Below, piece by piece: positions 1-7,230 of a DNA stretch of 29,024 nt. Below the pieces are notes generated by a model. The model did not search any database. It saw only the letters and a list, made by a program, of their open reading frames with translations, and was not told where the DNA came from. Made by a program: the position numbers and the translations under genes. The stretch covers positions 1 through 29,024 of the forward strand of contig JBAXFX010000009.1 of assembly GCA_037139695.1 (NCBI GenBank), given 5' to 3'. The DNA comes from JAAXTX01 sp037139695 (GTDB lineage Bacteria > Patescibacteriota > Minisyncoccia > Moranbacterales > UBA1568). How positions within the stretch are numbered: the first letter of the stretch is position 1; each line of letters opens with the position of its first letter.

Positions 1-24
1 GTTGAGATTTGAGATAGATACTAA
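1..24. mobile_element. Right tip of a MITE-like element (truncated by window edge)
   Basis: The first 21 bases match the terminal inverted repeat and subterminal bases of the two complete 183-bp elements at 7231-7413 and 20799-20981. The orientation is that of the right end of the 20799 copy. It is followed by TAA, the same triplet that flanks the 20799 copy on both sides and is probably a 3-bp target duplication. The rest of the element lies outside the window. Confidence 0.7.
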
Positions 25-88
25 GACACAGAACCATGTATTGCGTATGGTTCGGAAAAAGAGACGTGTCCGTTATCTGGTATCATAA

Positions 89-259
89 ATATGCGATGAA
101 CTGGGTGACGGATACCGATCGCGGGCGTTCATTCGCGGTGGCAACTGGAACAATGGGTCGAATACGGGAGTCTTCACGTTGAACTTGAACAACACCCCGA
201 CGAATACGAACAACAATATTGGTTTCCGGTGCGCCCGGCAGTTTTTGCGAGAGTTATAA
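89..259 (+). repeat. Orphan DGR template-like segment (FGE/C-type-lectin C-terminus)
   Basis: One frame (stop at 86-88, next stop TAA at 257-259) reads as the C-terminal end of a formylglycine-generating-enzyme-like C-type lectin domain. It contains RGGNWNNGSNTG, then an Asn-rich stretch written in AAC/AAT codons, then IGFRCAR. AAY codons at the ligand-facing positions are what DGR template repeats look like, because adenines are the mutable bases. The in-frame stop just upstream means it is not the end of an intact gene here. It is either a TR whose RT lies left of the window or a decayed target-gene end. It has no similarity to the TR at 13602-13717. Confidence 0.5.
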
Positions 260-487
260 AAAGTCGATTTACATCAGGGGTGGTGCATCGGCCTTAATCT
301 TGTTTCCGGCCAGAGTCCGTCGGAACGGTTCCCGACTGAGTGTGCCAAAAAACTACCGTATCCGTCACGCCTTTCCTTTCCATTTGCGGAAAGGAAAAAC
401 ACATCGTGTCAGGGAAGCCGTTCTAGTAGGGGAGAAACGACTCCGTGAACGTTCGGCTTTCTCTTGTCAGTCTCAACGTTTTTCGGC
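260..487. other. Intergenic stretch without a recognisable gene
   Basis: I see no supported coding region here. The one clear structure is a hairpin at 372-397, a 10-bp stem (TTTCCTTTCC/GGAAAGGAAA) with a 6-nt loop and no U-tract. If the upstream segment is a template repeat, this stretch could be the 3' part of its RNA. I see no T-box motif ahead of leuS. Confidence 0.4.
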
Positions 488-516
488 TTGAAAAAAGGCG
501 CGAAGTGCGATAGAGT
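488..516 (+). promoter_or_regulatory. Predicted leuS promoter
   Basis: TTGAAA at 488-493, a 17-bp spacer and TAGAGT at 511-516 form a sigma-70-like promoter, with leuS starting 27 bases after the -10 box. Confidence 0.55.
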
Positions 517-543
517 AGGGGGAGTAACCGTGATTTTTCATAT

Positions 544-3500
544 ATGGACGGACGATATAACCCTGGGGAGATAGAACCAAAATGGCAGGCGAAATGGGAG
601 GAACAAGGGGCGTTTTTGGCGCATGACGATTCCGAAAAACCAAAGTACTATTGTCTGATCGAGTTTCCGTATCCGTCCGGTCAGGGCCTGCATATAGGAC
701 ATATCCGGAGCAATACCGCGATGGACATCATCGCGCGGAAGCGGCGTATGGAAGGGTTCGACGTGCTGTATCCGATCGGATGGGACGCGTTTGGGCTTCC
801 GACCGAGAACTATGCCATCAAGACCGGCATTCATCCGCGGGAGGTCACCCGACAGAACACCGACAATTTCCGACGACAACTCAAGCGTATCGGATTCTCG
901 TTCGATTGGTCGCGCGAGATCAATACGACCGACCCTGGATATTTCAAATGGACACAGTGGATTTTTTTGCAGATGCTGAAGAAGGGACTCGCGTACAAGG
1001 CGAAGATGCTGATCAACTGGTGCCCATCGTGCAAGATCGGCTTGGCGAACGAGGAAGTCATCGACGGCAAGTGCGAGCGGTGCGGCAGTGAGGCGGAAAA
1101 GCGTGAGAAGGAACAGTGGATGCTGGCCATCACGAAGTATGCCGAACGGCTGCATGACGATCTCGACACGGTGGATTATCTGGAAAAGATAAAGATTCAA
1201 CAACGGAATTGGATCGGACGGAGCGAGGGAGCCATAGTGAAATTTCGAATTTCGAATTTCGAATTTCGAAACAGGAGCAACTCCGACGTCGACTGGATTG
1301 CCACGTCGAAGACTCCTCGCAATGACGAAGAATATATCGAGGTGTTCACGACGCGAGTGGACACGCTTTTCGGTTGTACCTATGTGGTGGTGGCGCCGGA
1401 GCATGCGTTGATCAGAGGGCAGATAACAGTGAACAGGGAACAGGGAACAGATGACTTCTCCCACCCCTCAGTCCTGAATACAGGACAGCTCCCCTCGGGC
1501 AGGGGAGCAGGGAGCGGGGAACAGGGAACAGATGACTTCTCCCACCCCTCACCTCGCAAAGCCGAGGAGCTCCCCTCAGGCAGGGGAGCAGGGAGCGGGG
1601 AACAGATAGTAGGGAGCGGGGAACAGGGAACCAGTCTGCGCCAAGGCTACGGCATGGCGAAGCAGGGAACAGCGAACGGGGAACAGATAGTAGGGGGCAT
1701 GGAACCGGGCGTGGGGATCAAGAATTGGGAAGAGGTCCGTGCATATATCGATGAGACAAAGAAGAAGAGCGAGATGGACCGGACGGCTGAAGGGCGCGAG
1801 AAGACCGGCGTGCGTTTGGAAGGAATTATGGCGGTCAATCCGATAAACGGCGAGGAAGTCCCGGTGTTCGTCGCGGACTATGTGCTCGGCGACTACGGGA
1901 CCGGAGCGGTGATGGCCGTCCCGGCGCACGACACGCGTGATTTTGCCTTCGCGAAGAAATATGATCTGCCGATCAGAAACGTCATCATGCCGCACCTGAT
2001 CGACAAGAAGAATCCTCCGCGGGAAGGGAAAAAGTCCGTCGAACGCAATACCATTCACGCGCTTGTAAAGAATCCGAAAGATGGGAAATTTCTGTGTCTA
2101 GAGTGGAAAAACCATCCGTGGATCACGTTTATCGTCGGCGGCGTGGAAGAAGGCGAGGATGTCGTGGAAGCCGCAAAACGGGAGGTACTCGAAGAGACGG
2201 GATTCTCGAATCTGGAATATGTCGAGACGCTAGGAGGAAAAGTCCAAAGCGAATATTTCGCCGCGCATAAGGATGAGAACCGCATAGCGAATACGACCGC
2301 GGTTGTATTTGAACTGAGGGATGAAACTCGTGAGCCGGTCACCGAGGAAGAGGCTGCGAAGCATTCGATACTCTGGCTTTCTTTGGATGAGATACGAAAT
2401 AGGGAGATGACCTGTGCGGAACTTGATTTCTGGCTCGCGCGTCTTGAGGGGAACGAAGGTGTGTTTATCGATGATGGAATCCTGACGGATTCCGGAACGT
2501 TTTCCGGACTTTCATCGTCAGAGGCGCGGGAAAAGATATCAGCGAAACTCGAATCTGAGGGAAATGGAAAAAAAGTCGTGAAGTACAAGCTTCGCGACTG
2601 GGTGTTCTCCCGCCAGCGGTATTGGGGTGAACCGATTCCGGTCGTGCATTGTGAGAAATGCGGTATTGTCGCGCTTCCCGAGTCAGCGCTTCCACTCGAA
2701 TTGCCGGAGATCGACGGCGGGTACAGCCCGACGGATACCGGCGAATCTCCGCTTGCGAAGATTGCGAGTTGGGTGAATACGACATGCCCGACGTGCGGGG
2801 GACCGGCAAGCCGTGAGACGGACACGATGCCGAACTGGGCGGGTTCGTCGTGGTATTTCCTGCGATATATCGATCCGAGAAACGATTCGGCGCTTGCCGA
2901 TCCGGAGAAACTCAAGCGGTACATGCCGGTTGATTGGTATAACGGGGGGATGGAGCATACGACGCTGCACCTCCTGTATTCGCGGTTCTGGAACAAGTTC
3001 TTGTATGACATCGGTGTCGCGCCGACGTCTGAGCCGTATCAGAAGCGGACCTCGCACGGATTGATCCTGGCGGAGGGTGGCGTGAAGATGTCGAAATCGA
3101 AGGGGAATGTCATCAATCCCGACGATATCGTTTCGGATTTCGGGGCGGACACACTCCGCATCTACGAGATGTTCATGGGTCCGTTCGACCAGCCTATCGC
3201 GTGGGGAGAAAATGGGCTGGTGGGATCGAGACGATTTCTGGAACGGGTGTGGAAACTGCAAGAAAAACTCACAACTCACAACTCATCCGCGACATCTCCG
3301 TGCGCGGACCCGCTCGCAAAGACGAGCGGGCAACCGACAAAAATAGATCGCCTCCTTCATCGGACCATCGTCAAGGTGTCGGAAGATATAGAAGCCATGC
3401 GGTTCAATACGGCAGTCAGTTCAATGATGATCCTCGTGAACGCGCTCGAGAAAGAACCATCGATATCAAACGAGGCGTTCGGAATTTTCCTCCGACTCCT

Positions 3501-3798
3501 GTCGCCGTTCTCGCCGCATATCGCGGAAGAGTGTTGGGCGGAACTCGGGAATACCGAATCGATATTCCTCACAGAGTGGCCCGTCGCCGACCCGGTAATG
3601 CTCGTGGAGGATACCGTGAAAATCGTCGTCTCGGTGAACGGCAAGGTTCGCGATACGTTTGAGGCGTCCGTCGAAGCGACCGAAGACGATCTGAAAGCGA
3701 AAGCGCTCGCAAGCGACAAGGTCGCGAAGTTCCTCGACGGCCGGGAGCCCAAACGGGTCATCATCATCCCCGGGAAATTGGTGAATGTAGTGGTGTGA
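544..3798 (+). CDS. leuS: Leucyl-tRNA synthetase with Nudix domain and repeat-derived insertions
   Basis: Class I synthetase that charges tRNA-Leu in the cytoplasm. Visible landmarks are HIGH (residues ~50-53), a CxxC/CxxC zinc knuckle (~160-180), the editing-domain TTRVDTLFG (~269) and VPAHDTRD (~459), KMSKS (~848) and a C-terminal anticodon-binding region. At 1084 aa it is over 200 residues longer than the usual ~860. The excess has two sources. A Nudix domain (~500-640) carries a complete Nudix box, GX5EX7REVLEETGF. Three in-frame insertions (~233-262, ~290-395, ~907-934) come from repeats also found between genes here. All catalytic and editing motifs remain, so the enzyme is probably active. 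Nudix-bearing LeuRS is, as I recall, seen in other CPR bacteria. The ATG at 544 follows a promoter and leads directly into the conserved N-terminus. Confidence 0.97.
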   Translation: MDGRYNPGEIEPKWQAKWEEQGAFLAHDDSEKPKYYCLIEFPYPSGQGLHIGHIRSNTAMDIIARKRRMEGFDVLYPIGWDAFGLPTENYAIKTGIHPREVTRQNTDNFRRQLKRIGFSFDWSREINTTDPGYFKWTQWIFLQMLKKGLAYKAKMLINWCPSCKIGLANEEVIDGKCERCGSEAEKREKEQWMLAITKYAERLHDDLDTVDYLEKIKIQQRNWIGRSEGAIVKFRISNFEFRNRSNSDVDWIATSKTPRNDEEYIEVFTTRVDTLFGCTYVVVAPEHALIRGQITVNREQGTDDFSHPSVLNTGQLPSGRGAGSGEQGTDDFSHPSPRKAEELPSGRGAGSGEQIVGSGEQGTSLRQGYGMAKQGTANGEQIVGGMEPGVGIKNWEEVRAYIDETKKKSEMDRTAEGREKTGVRLEGIMAVNPINGEEVPVFVADYVLGDYGTGAVMAVPAHDTRDFAFAKKYDLPIRNVIMPHLIDKKNPPREGKKSVERNTIHALVKNPKDGKFLCLEWKNHPWITFIVGGVEEGEDVVEAAKREVLEETGFSNLEYVETLGGKVQSEYFAAHKDENRIANTTAVVFELRDETREPVTEEEAAKHSILWLSLDEIRNREMTCAELDFWLARLEGNEGVFIDDGILTDSGTFSGLSSSEAREKISAKLESEGNGKKVVKYKLRDWVFSRQRYWGEPIPVVHCEKCGIVALPESALPLELPEIDGGYSPTDTGESPLAKIASWVNTTCPTCGGPASRETDTMPNWAGSSWYFLRYIDPRNDSALADPEKLKRYMPVDWYNGGMEHTTLHLLYSRFWNKFLYDIGVAPTSEPYQKRTSHGLILAEGGVKMSKSKGNVINPDDIVSDFGADTLRIYEMFMGPFDQPIAWGENGLVGSRRFLERVWKLQEKLTTHNSSATSPCADPLAKTSGQPTKIDRLLHRTIVKVSEDIEAMRFNTAVSSMMILVNALEKEPSISNEAFGIFLRLLSPFSPHIAEECWAELGNTESIFLTEWPVADPVMLVEDTVKIVVSVNGKVRDTFEASVEATEDDLKAKALASDKVAKFLDGREPKRVIIIPGKLVNVVV
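1241..1328 (+). repeat. Repeat insertion 1 in leuS: (AATTTCG)x4 plus REP-like unit
   Basis: 1241-1268 is four perfect copies of the heptamer AATTTCG. 1288-1328 is a REP-like unit (GACTGGATTGC...CTCCTCGCAATGACG) that recurs between genes at 5063-5102 (inverted), 8538-8581, 22205-22246 and 28805-28845. Here the repeats are translated in frame, giving the peptide DWIATSKTPRNDE just before the editing-domain TTR motif. Confidence 0.85.
1411..1715 (+). repeat. Repeat insertion 2 in leuS: GGGAACA-type mosaic with tandem ~85-bp units
   Basis: Two tandem units (1431-1518 and 1519-1599, differing by 7 bp) each contain a GGGAACA-like heptamer run, CTTCTCCCACCCCTCA, a small hairpin and a GCAGGGGAGCAGGGAGC tail. 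1623-1672 matches the intergenic stretch 5000-5050 (shared core AAGGCTACGGC...GGCGAAGCA). The block is in frame and encodes a low-complexity Gly/Ser/Glu/Gln-rich loop of about 105 residues inside the editing domain. Confidence 0.85.
3262..3345 (+). repeat. Repeat insertion 3 in leuS
   Basis: It starts with two ACTCACA heptamers. CCGCGACATCT and the bases after it resemble the intergenic sequence at 8465-8525, and a GAGCGGG-type tail follows. It encodes a Thr/Ser/Pro-rich segment of about 28 residues between the catalytic core and the anticodon-binding domain. Confidence 0.65.
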
Positions 3799-3802
3799 CA
3801 AA

Positions 3803-3833
3803 ATGAAAAATTGAGATATAAAAATGGAAAATG
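3803..3833 (+). repeat. Left inverted repeat flanking the S23 gene
   Basis: The A/T-rich arm (ATGAAAAATTGAGATATAAA and following bases) is nearly the reverse complement of 4220-4247 on the other side of the S23-family gene. The gene's start codon lies inside this arm. Confidence 0.6.
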
Positions 3834-4204
3834 ACAAAGAAAAATTCAAAGTTGAATTTAAAAGACGTCTCTATGTATTCGCTCTTAGTATAGTGAAATG
3901 TATCGACACGCTTCCTCGTGGGACCGTATCAGACGTACTTGGAAAACAGCTCTTAAGAAGTGGAACGAGCGTATTGGCGAATTATATTGAAGCGCAGGCG
4001 GCAAGTTCAAAAAAAGATTTCAGGAACTTCTTCTCATATTCACTGAAATCGGCAAATGAATCAAAAGTGTGGATTGTTCTGTTGAAGGATTCCGGAAAAA
4101 TCGGGACAGAAAAGGCAGATATGCTTCTCAAGGAATGTATCGAGATATCGAATATACTTGCGAAAAGTGTCATTACTATGAAGGAGAATGAAAAGAAGAA
4201 GTAA
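3824..4204 (+). CDS. S23-family four-helix-bundle protein (23S rRNA intervening-sequence type)
   Basis: This is a 126-aa, all-helical, Lys-rich protein. Landmarks are an N-terminal helix (FKRRLYVFALSIVKCIDTLP), the family-typical LGKQLLRSGTSVLANYIEA near residue 40, and a KKDFRNFFSYSLKSANESK helix around residue 63. These match the S23/'four helix bundle protein' family first met as ORFs in 23S rRNA intervening sequences. The molecular function is unknown. The fold is related to the DGR accessory protein Avd, but this copy is far from the DGR and belongs to the S23 branch. The gene is flanked by inverted repeats (3803-3833 and 4220-4247), as if it were a small mobile or stem-bounded unit, and its A/T-richness contrasts with the neighbours. 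The start codon sits in the left repeat. Confidence 0.85.
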   Translation: MENDKEKFKVEFKRRLYVFALSIVKCIDTLPRGTVSDVLGKQLLRSGTSVLANYIEAQAASSKKDFRNFFSYSLKSANESKVWIVLLKDSGKIGTEKADMLLKECIEISNILAKSVITMKENEKKK

Positions 4205-4219
4205 CTGACCGTCAGAAAG

Positions 4220-4247
4220 TTTTCATTTTTATATCTCCATTTTTCAC
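4220..4247 (-). repeat. Right inverted repeat flanking the S23 gene
   Basis: This is the near reverse complement of 3803-3833, sharing a GAGATATAAAAATG core with a few differences. Together the two arms could pair across the S23 gene. Confidence 0.6.
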
Positions 4248-4256
4248 TTTTATCCT

Positions 4257-4928
4257 ATGCGCACGACCATTACCGACTATCTCCCGCTCGACAAGCCGCT
4301 TGTGATCTTCGACCTCGAGACGACCGGTCTGTCTTCGGGGTCGGATCGGATCATCGAGATCGCCTACGAGAAGATCCTTCCGTCCGGCGAGATTATCGCG
4401 GATTGCCGACGGATCAATCCGGGACGATCGATTCCCGAGGATTCATCGCGTATCAATGGTATTTATGACAATGATGTGAAAGATGAGCCATCATTCACGA
4501 AGTTGTCTTATGAACTCTGGAGCGCCTTCGAGGGAGTGGATGTCGGGGGATTCAATGTCCTTGGGTTTGATCTCCCATTCTTACGTGGCGAATTCTCCTC
4601 GGTCGGGAAAGCGTTCGATTTTTCCCAGCGCAAGGTACTTGATGCGAAGATCCTCTATCACAAGGTCGTGCCACGCGACAACTTCGCGCCACGGAACCTT
4701 TCCGCCGCGTACAAGCTGTATTGTGGCAAGCCACACGTGACGGCGCATACCGGGGCAGGGGACGTGCGGGTCACGGTCGAGATTCTCGAGAAGCTGCTCG
4801 AAAAGCATCCGGAATTTCGTAGCTGGGGTGCTATAATGGAACTTAATGGACAGAAGAAACTGCTCGAGTCCGCGAAGACCGAGCATGCACCGCTCGTGTC
4901 GGGAGTATCGACGGGGACGCTGTTTTGA
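4257..4928 (+). CDS. DnaQ-like DEDDh 3'-5' exonuclease
   Basis: This 223-aa single-domain exonuclease resembles the epsilon proofreading subunit of DNA polymerase III and other DEDDh nucleases. Exo I is VIFDLETTGL (residues ~17-26, metal-binding D and E). Exo II is GGFNVLGFDLPFL (~101-113). Exo III is HTGAGDVRVT (~164-173, catalytic H and D). It would remove nucleotides from 3' ends using two metal ions. No polymerase or helicase domain is attached, so replication proofreading, repair and RNA trimming are all possible. The ATG at 4257 opens a frame that reaches the Exo I motif quickly. It follows the S23 gene by about 50 bp and is followed by about 320 bp of repeat-rich DNA. Confidence 0.88.
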   Translation: MRTTITDYLPLDKPLVIFDLETTGLSSGSDRIIEIAYEKILPSGEIIADCRRINPGRSIPEDSSRINGIYDNDVKDEPSFTKLSYELWSAFEGVDVGGFNVLGFDLPFLRGEFSSVGKAFDFSQRKVLDAKILYHKVVPRDNFAPRNLSAAYKLYCGKPHVTAHTGAGDVRVTVEILEKLLEKHPEFRSWGAIMELNGQKKLLESAKTEHAPLVSGVSTGTLF

Positions 4929-5251
4929 CCGATGACGAGGAATAGAAATATGAAATGTGAAGTGAGGAGGGGATAAGGAATAGAGAACGAATAACGTACA
5001 ACAGGGAACCAACCTACGCTAAGGCTACGGCGCGGCGAAGCAAGGAACAGCTGCAGACCTTTCCGTCTTTGCGAAGGAGTCTTCGACTGAAGCAATCCAG
5101 TCCAGTCGCTCGTGAGTGACAGGACCAGTCATGTCGTTCGCGAGCGACAGCGACTAGAGAGAACGGACAAGTAGGGACTGGCCAACCTCGGGCTCGAAGA
5201 CTCACCCTCGCGGAGACAGAGGAGTGAGAAACTGATAATGAACAATGAGAT
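4929..5251. repeat. Repeat-rich intergenic region before uppP
   Basis: No gene is supported. It holds a module (5000-5050) shared with leuS 1623-1672, an inverted REP-like unit (5063-5102, CCGTCTTTGCG...GCAATCCAGTC) and a partly self-repeating GTCGCTCGTGAGTGACAG / GTCGTTCGCGAGCGACAG pair (5104-5152), each of which can form a short hairpin. Confidence 0.7.
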
Positions 5252-6028
5252 ATGACTTTCATTCATGCCATCATCCTTGGGATAGTCGAAGGACTGACGG
5301 AGTTCCTGCCAGTGTCTTCGACGGGGCATCTTATCCTCGCCTCAGACGTACTTGGTATCACGCAGACGAGTTTTGTGAAATCGTTCGAAATCGTGATCCA
5401 GCTCGGCGCGATTTTGGCGGTGGTCGTCTTGTATTTTCGACGGCTCCTCACTGACTGGGAAACGCTCAAGCGTCTCGTGGTCGCCTTTCTGCCGACAGCG
5501 TTCGTCGGGCTCGTGCTCTATCGGTTCATTAAGTCACTCTTTGAGTCGCCGTTGACGATCGTCGCGACACTTTTCCTCGGTGGTGTGATCATCATCCTGT
5601 TCGAGCGGTGGCTGAAAAACCGGAAGCCTGCCGATGAGGCGTTGACCGGTGCGACTCTGACCTATAAGCAGGCGTTTCTGATCGGCGTAGCGCAGTCGGT
5701 CGCGGTGATCCCGGGCGTGTCTCGTTCCGGTGCGACGATTATCGGCGGACTCTCACTTGGACTTTCCCGGACGGCGATTACTGAGTTCTCGTTCCTTCTG
5801 GCGGTACCGACGATGATGGCTGCGAGCGGGTACGATCTGCTGAAAAGTGCTGGTACGTTTTCCTCGGCCGATCTGCCGGTGCTCGGCATCGGTTTCGTGA
5901 TTTCATTTATCGTGGCACTTATCGCCGTGAAGTCGTTCCTTTCTTTCGTGAAAACGCATTCCTTCACAGGATTCGGCATCTATCGTATCATTGCCGCCGT
6001 GGTGTTTTATGTATTTTTGCTTCGGTGA
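5252..6028 (+). CDS. uppP: Undecaprenyl-diphosphatase (bacitracin-resistance type)
   Basis: Integral membrane phosphatase that converts undecaprenyl diphosphate to the monophosphate, recycling the lipid carrier for peptidoglycan and other envelope glycans. The 258-aa length is normal for the family. The first signature, EGLTEFLPVSSTGH (residues ~13-26), and the second, GVSRSGATI (~151-159), are intact. They contain the acidic, Ser and Arg residues of the active site. Several hydrophobic membrane segments follow (e.g. IVIQLGAILAVVVLYF, FVISFIVALIAVKSFL). The ATG at 5252 starts directly before the first membrane helix. Together with the MurL-MurD fusion it shows that the organism makes peptidoglycan. 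Confidence 0.95.
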   Translation: MTFIHAIILGIVEGLTEFLPVSSTGHLILASDVLGITQTSFVKSFEIVIQLGAILAVVVLYFRRLLTDWETLKRLVVAFLPTAFVGLVLYRFIKSLFESPLTIVATLFLGGVIIILFERWLKNRKPADEALTGATLTYKQAFLIGVAQSVAVIPGVSRSGATIIGGLSLGLSRTAITEFSFLLAVPTMMAASGYDLLKSAGTFSSADLPVLGIGFVISFIVALIAVKSFLSFVKTHSFTGFGIYRIIAAVVFYVFLLR

Positions 6029-6070
6029 TACTTGCTTGTCGGGAGTGTCTCCGTATATACTAAGCGCACA

Positions 6071-6165
6071 AATCCCCCTCAATCCCCCTTTCCGAAAGGG
6101 GGAGGTCTAGGAATTATAACAGTACCGAGAATGAAGTTTCTCCCTTTTAGAAAAAGGGAGTACCG
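6071..6165. repeat. CCCCCT-type inverted repeats between uppP and folD
   Basis: AATCCCCCTCAATCCCCCTT pairs with the following GAAAGGGGGA. A second, weaker pair (CTCCCTTTTAGAAAAAGGGAG, near 6138-6160) follows. This resembles a C-rich palindromic repeat scattered through many bacterial genomes. A frame through it reads NPPQSPFPKGG, a repeat-derived peptide, so the upstream extension of folD is not accepted. Confidence 0.65.
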
Positions 6166-6202
6166 AGTCTTCGAGGGGTGGGATTTTGTTTTCAATAGAG
6201 CT

Positions 6203-7027
6203 ATGATCATTTCCGGAACACAAGTAGCGAAAAAAATATTCGACGAGGCGAACGATATCGCTTCGGGCCTTTTGACACGCCCAGGGCTTGGAGTGGTGCT
6301 TGTGGGCGATGATCCGGCGTCGCGTTTGTATGTTGGGATAAAGGAACGACGCGCGGAGGAGCTCGGATTTTTGTTTCGAAAAGAAGCTCTACCATCGACC
6401 GCGACAGTGGAAGAGATTGTCCGTGTCATCAACGAACTCAATGCAGACGGGAACGTTCATGGTATCATCATCCAGCTTCCGCTTCCGGACGGTCTCGATA
6501 CGGACCGAATCATCGCGACTATCGACCCAAAAAAAGATGCTGACGGATTTCATCCTGAGACGGTCCGGCGTTTCTTGTCCGACGACCAGACTTCGATACC
6601 TGTTTTTCCCGAGGCGATCATGGAACTCGCGAAGTCGAGCCGGATTGCATTGTCAGGGAAAAACGGAATCGCTGTCGTGCATTCGGAACTGTTCGGCTCC
6701 ATCATGAAAAAGGCGTTCGAGTACGAGGGAATCATTCCGACAATCATCTCAGCTACCGAAGTTGATGAGCGTATGAATGAAATTTCCAATGCAGATATCG
6801 TCGTAACCGCGATCGGTCAACCGGAACAATTTTCACGCGATATTTTCAAGTCCGGTGCCATCGTCATCGACGGAGGTATATCCGAGAAGAACGGGAAAGT
6901 ATGCGGGGACGTGTCCGCCGAAGGGAGTGATGCTGCTCTATTTCTCACGCCCGTTCCGGGCGGAGTCGGCCCCGTTACCGTCGCCTGCCTGCTTCGTCGC
7001 ACGGCGAGGTTGGCTGTGACCGCATGA
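6203..7027 (+). CDS. folD: Methylenetetrahydrofolate dehydrogenase/cyclohydrolase
   Basis: Bifunctional FolD interconverts 5,10-methylene-, 5,10-methenyl- and 10-formyl-tetrahydrofolate, using NAD(P). It is 274 aa from the ATG at 6203, slightly short for the family (~280-300). Seen in order: YVGIKERRAEELGF with the catalytic Lys, GIIIQLPLP, KDADGFHP (usually KDVDGFHP) and the C-terminal TPVPGGVGPVT. The nucleotide-binding loop, normally GRSxxVGxPxAxLL, reads GKNGIAVVHSELFGSIM, and VIDVGI reads VIDGGI, so cofactor binding may differ. An upstream extension of the frame runs through a C-rich palindromic repeat and is unlikely to be translated. The gene ends at a bidirectional terminator shared with the convergent tRNA gene. 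Confidence 0.93.
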   Translation: MIISGTQVAKKIFDEANDIASGLLTRPGLGVVLVGDDPASRLYVGIKERRAEELGFLFRKEALPSTATVEEIVRVINELNADGNVHGIIIQLPLPDGLDTDRIIATIDPKKDADGFHPETVRRFLSDDQTSIPVFPEAIMELAKSSRIALSGKNGIAVVHSELFGSIMKKAFEYEGIIPTIISATEVDERMNEISNADIVVTAIGQPEQFSRDIFKSGAIVIDGGISEKNGKVCGDVSAEGSDAALFLTPVPGGVGPVTVACLLRRTARLAVTA

Positions 7028-7086
7028 GATGATCTGGAAATGAAAAAAGACGCCTTCGAGAGTGGGCGCCTTTGTCATTATAACCG

Positions 7087-7112
7087 AAAACGGCACGAAG
7101 CCGTGCCGTTTT
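7087..7112. terminator. Bidirectional terminator between folD and tRNA-Leu
   Basis: A perfect 10-bp stem, AAAACGGCAC/GTGCCGTTTT, with a 6-nt loop has A- and T-runs at its ends, so it can work for both folD (+) and the tRNA (-). Confidence 0.8.
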
Positions 7113-7121
7113 CACTTTGTA

Positions 7122-7208
7122 TGGTGGGCGGAGAGGGGGTCGAACCCTCACGATGTTGCCATCACTGGATTTTGAGTCCAGCGCGTCTGCCAGTTCCGCC
7201 ATCCGCCC
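7122..7208 (-). tRNA. tRNA-Leu (anticodon CAA)
   Basis: Read on the minus strand, the acceptor stem is GGGCGGA/TCCGCCC with discriminator A and an encoded CCA. The anticodon arm is CTGGA-CTCAAAA-TCCAG (anticodon CAA, codon UUG), and the T-loop GGTTCGACC is intact. The long variable arm (TGATGGCAACATCG) is of the class II size expected for leucine. Length is 87 nt including CCA. Its upstream side abuts the MITE at 7231. Confidence 0.96.
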
Positions 7209-7230
7209 TTTATTTGAGAGTTTTCTCTCA

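Noticed and set aside
219..491. Short gene upstream of leuS
   Set aside because: The frame has no recognisable motif, starts inside the template-like segment in a different frame and covers hairpin DNA. No evidence of coding.
260..543. T-box leader for leuS
   Set aside because: The conserved T-box (GGTGGNACCGCG) and a matching specifier stem are not visible; only an ordinary promoter is seen.
6032..6202. N-terminal extension of FolD
   Set aside because: The extension translates a C-rich palindromic repeat and has no FolD similarity. The ATG at 6203 matches the normal N-terminus.
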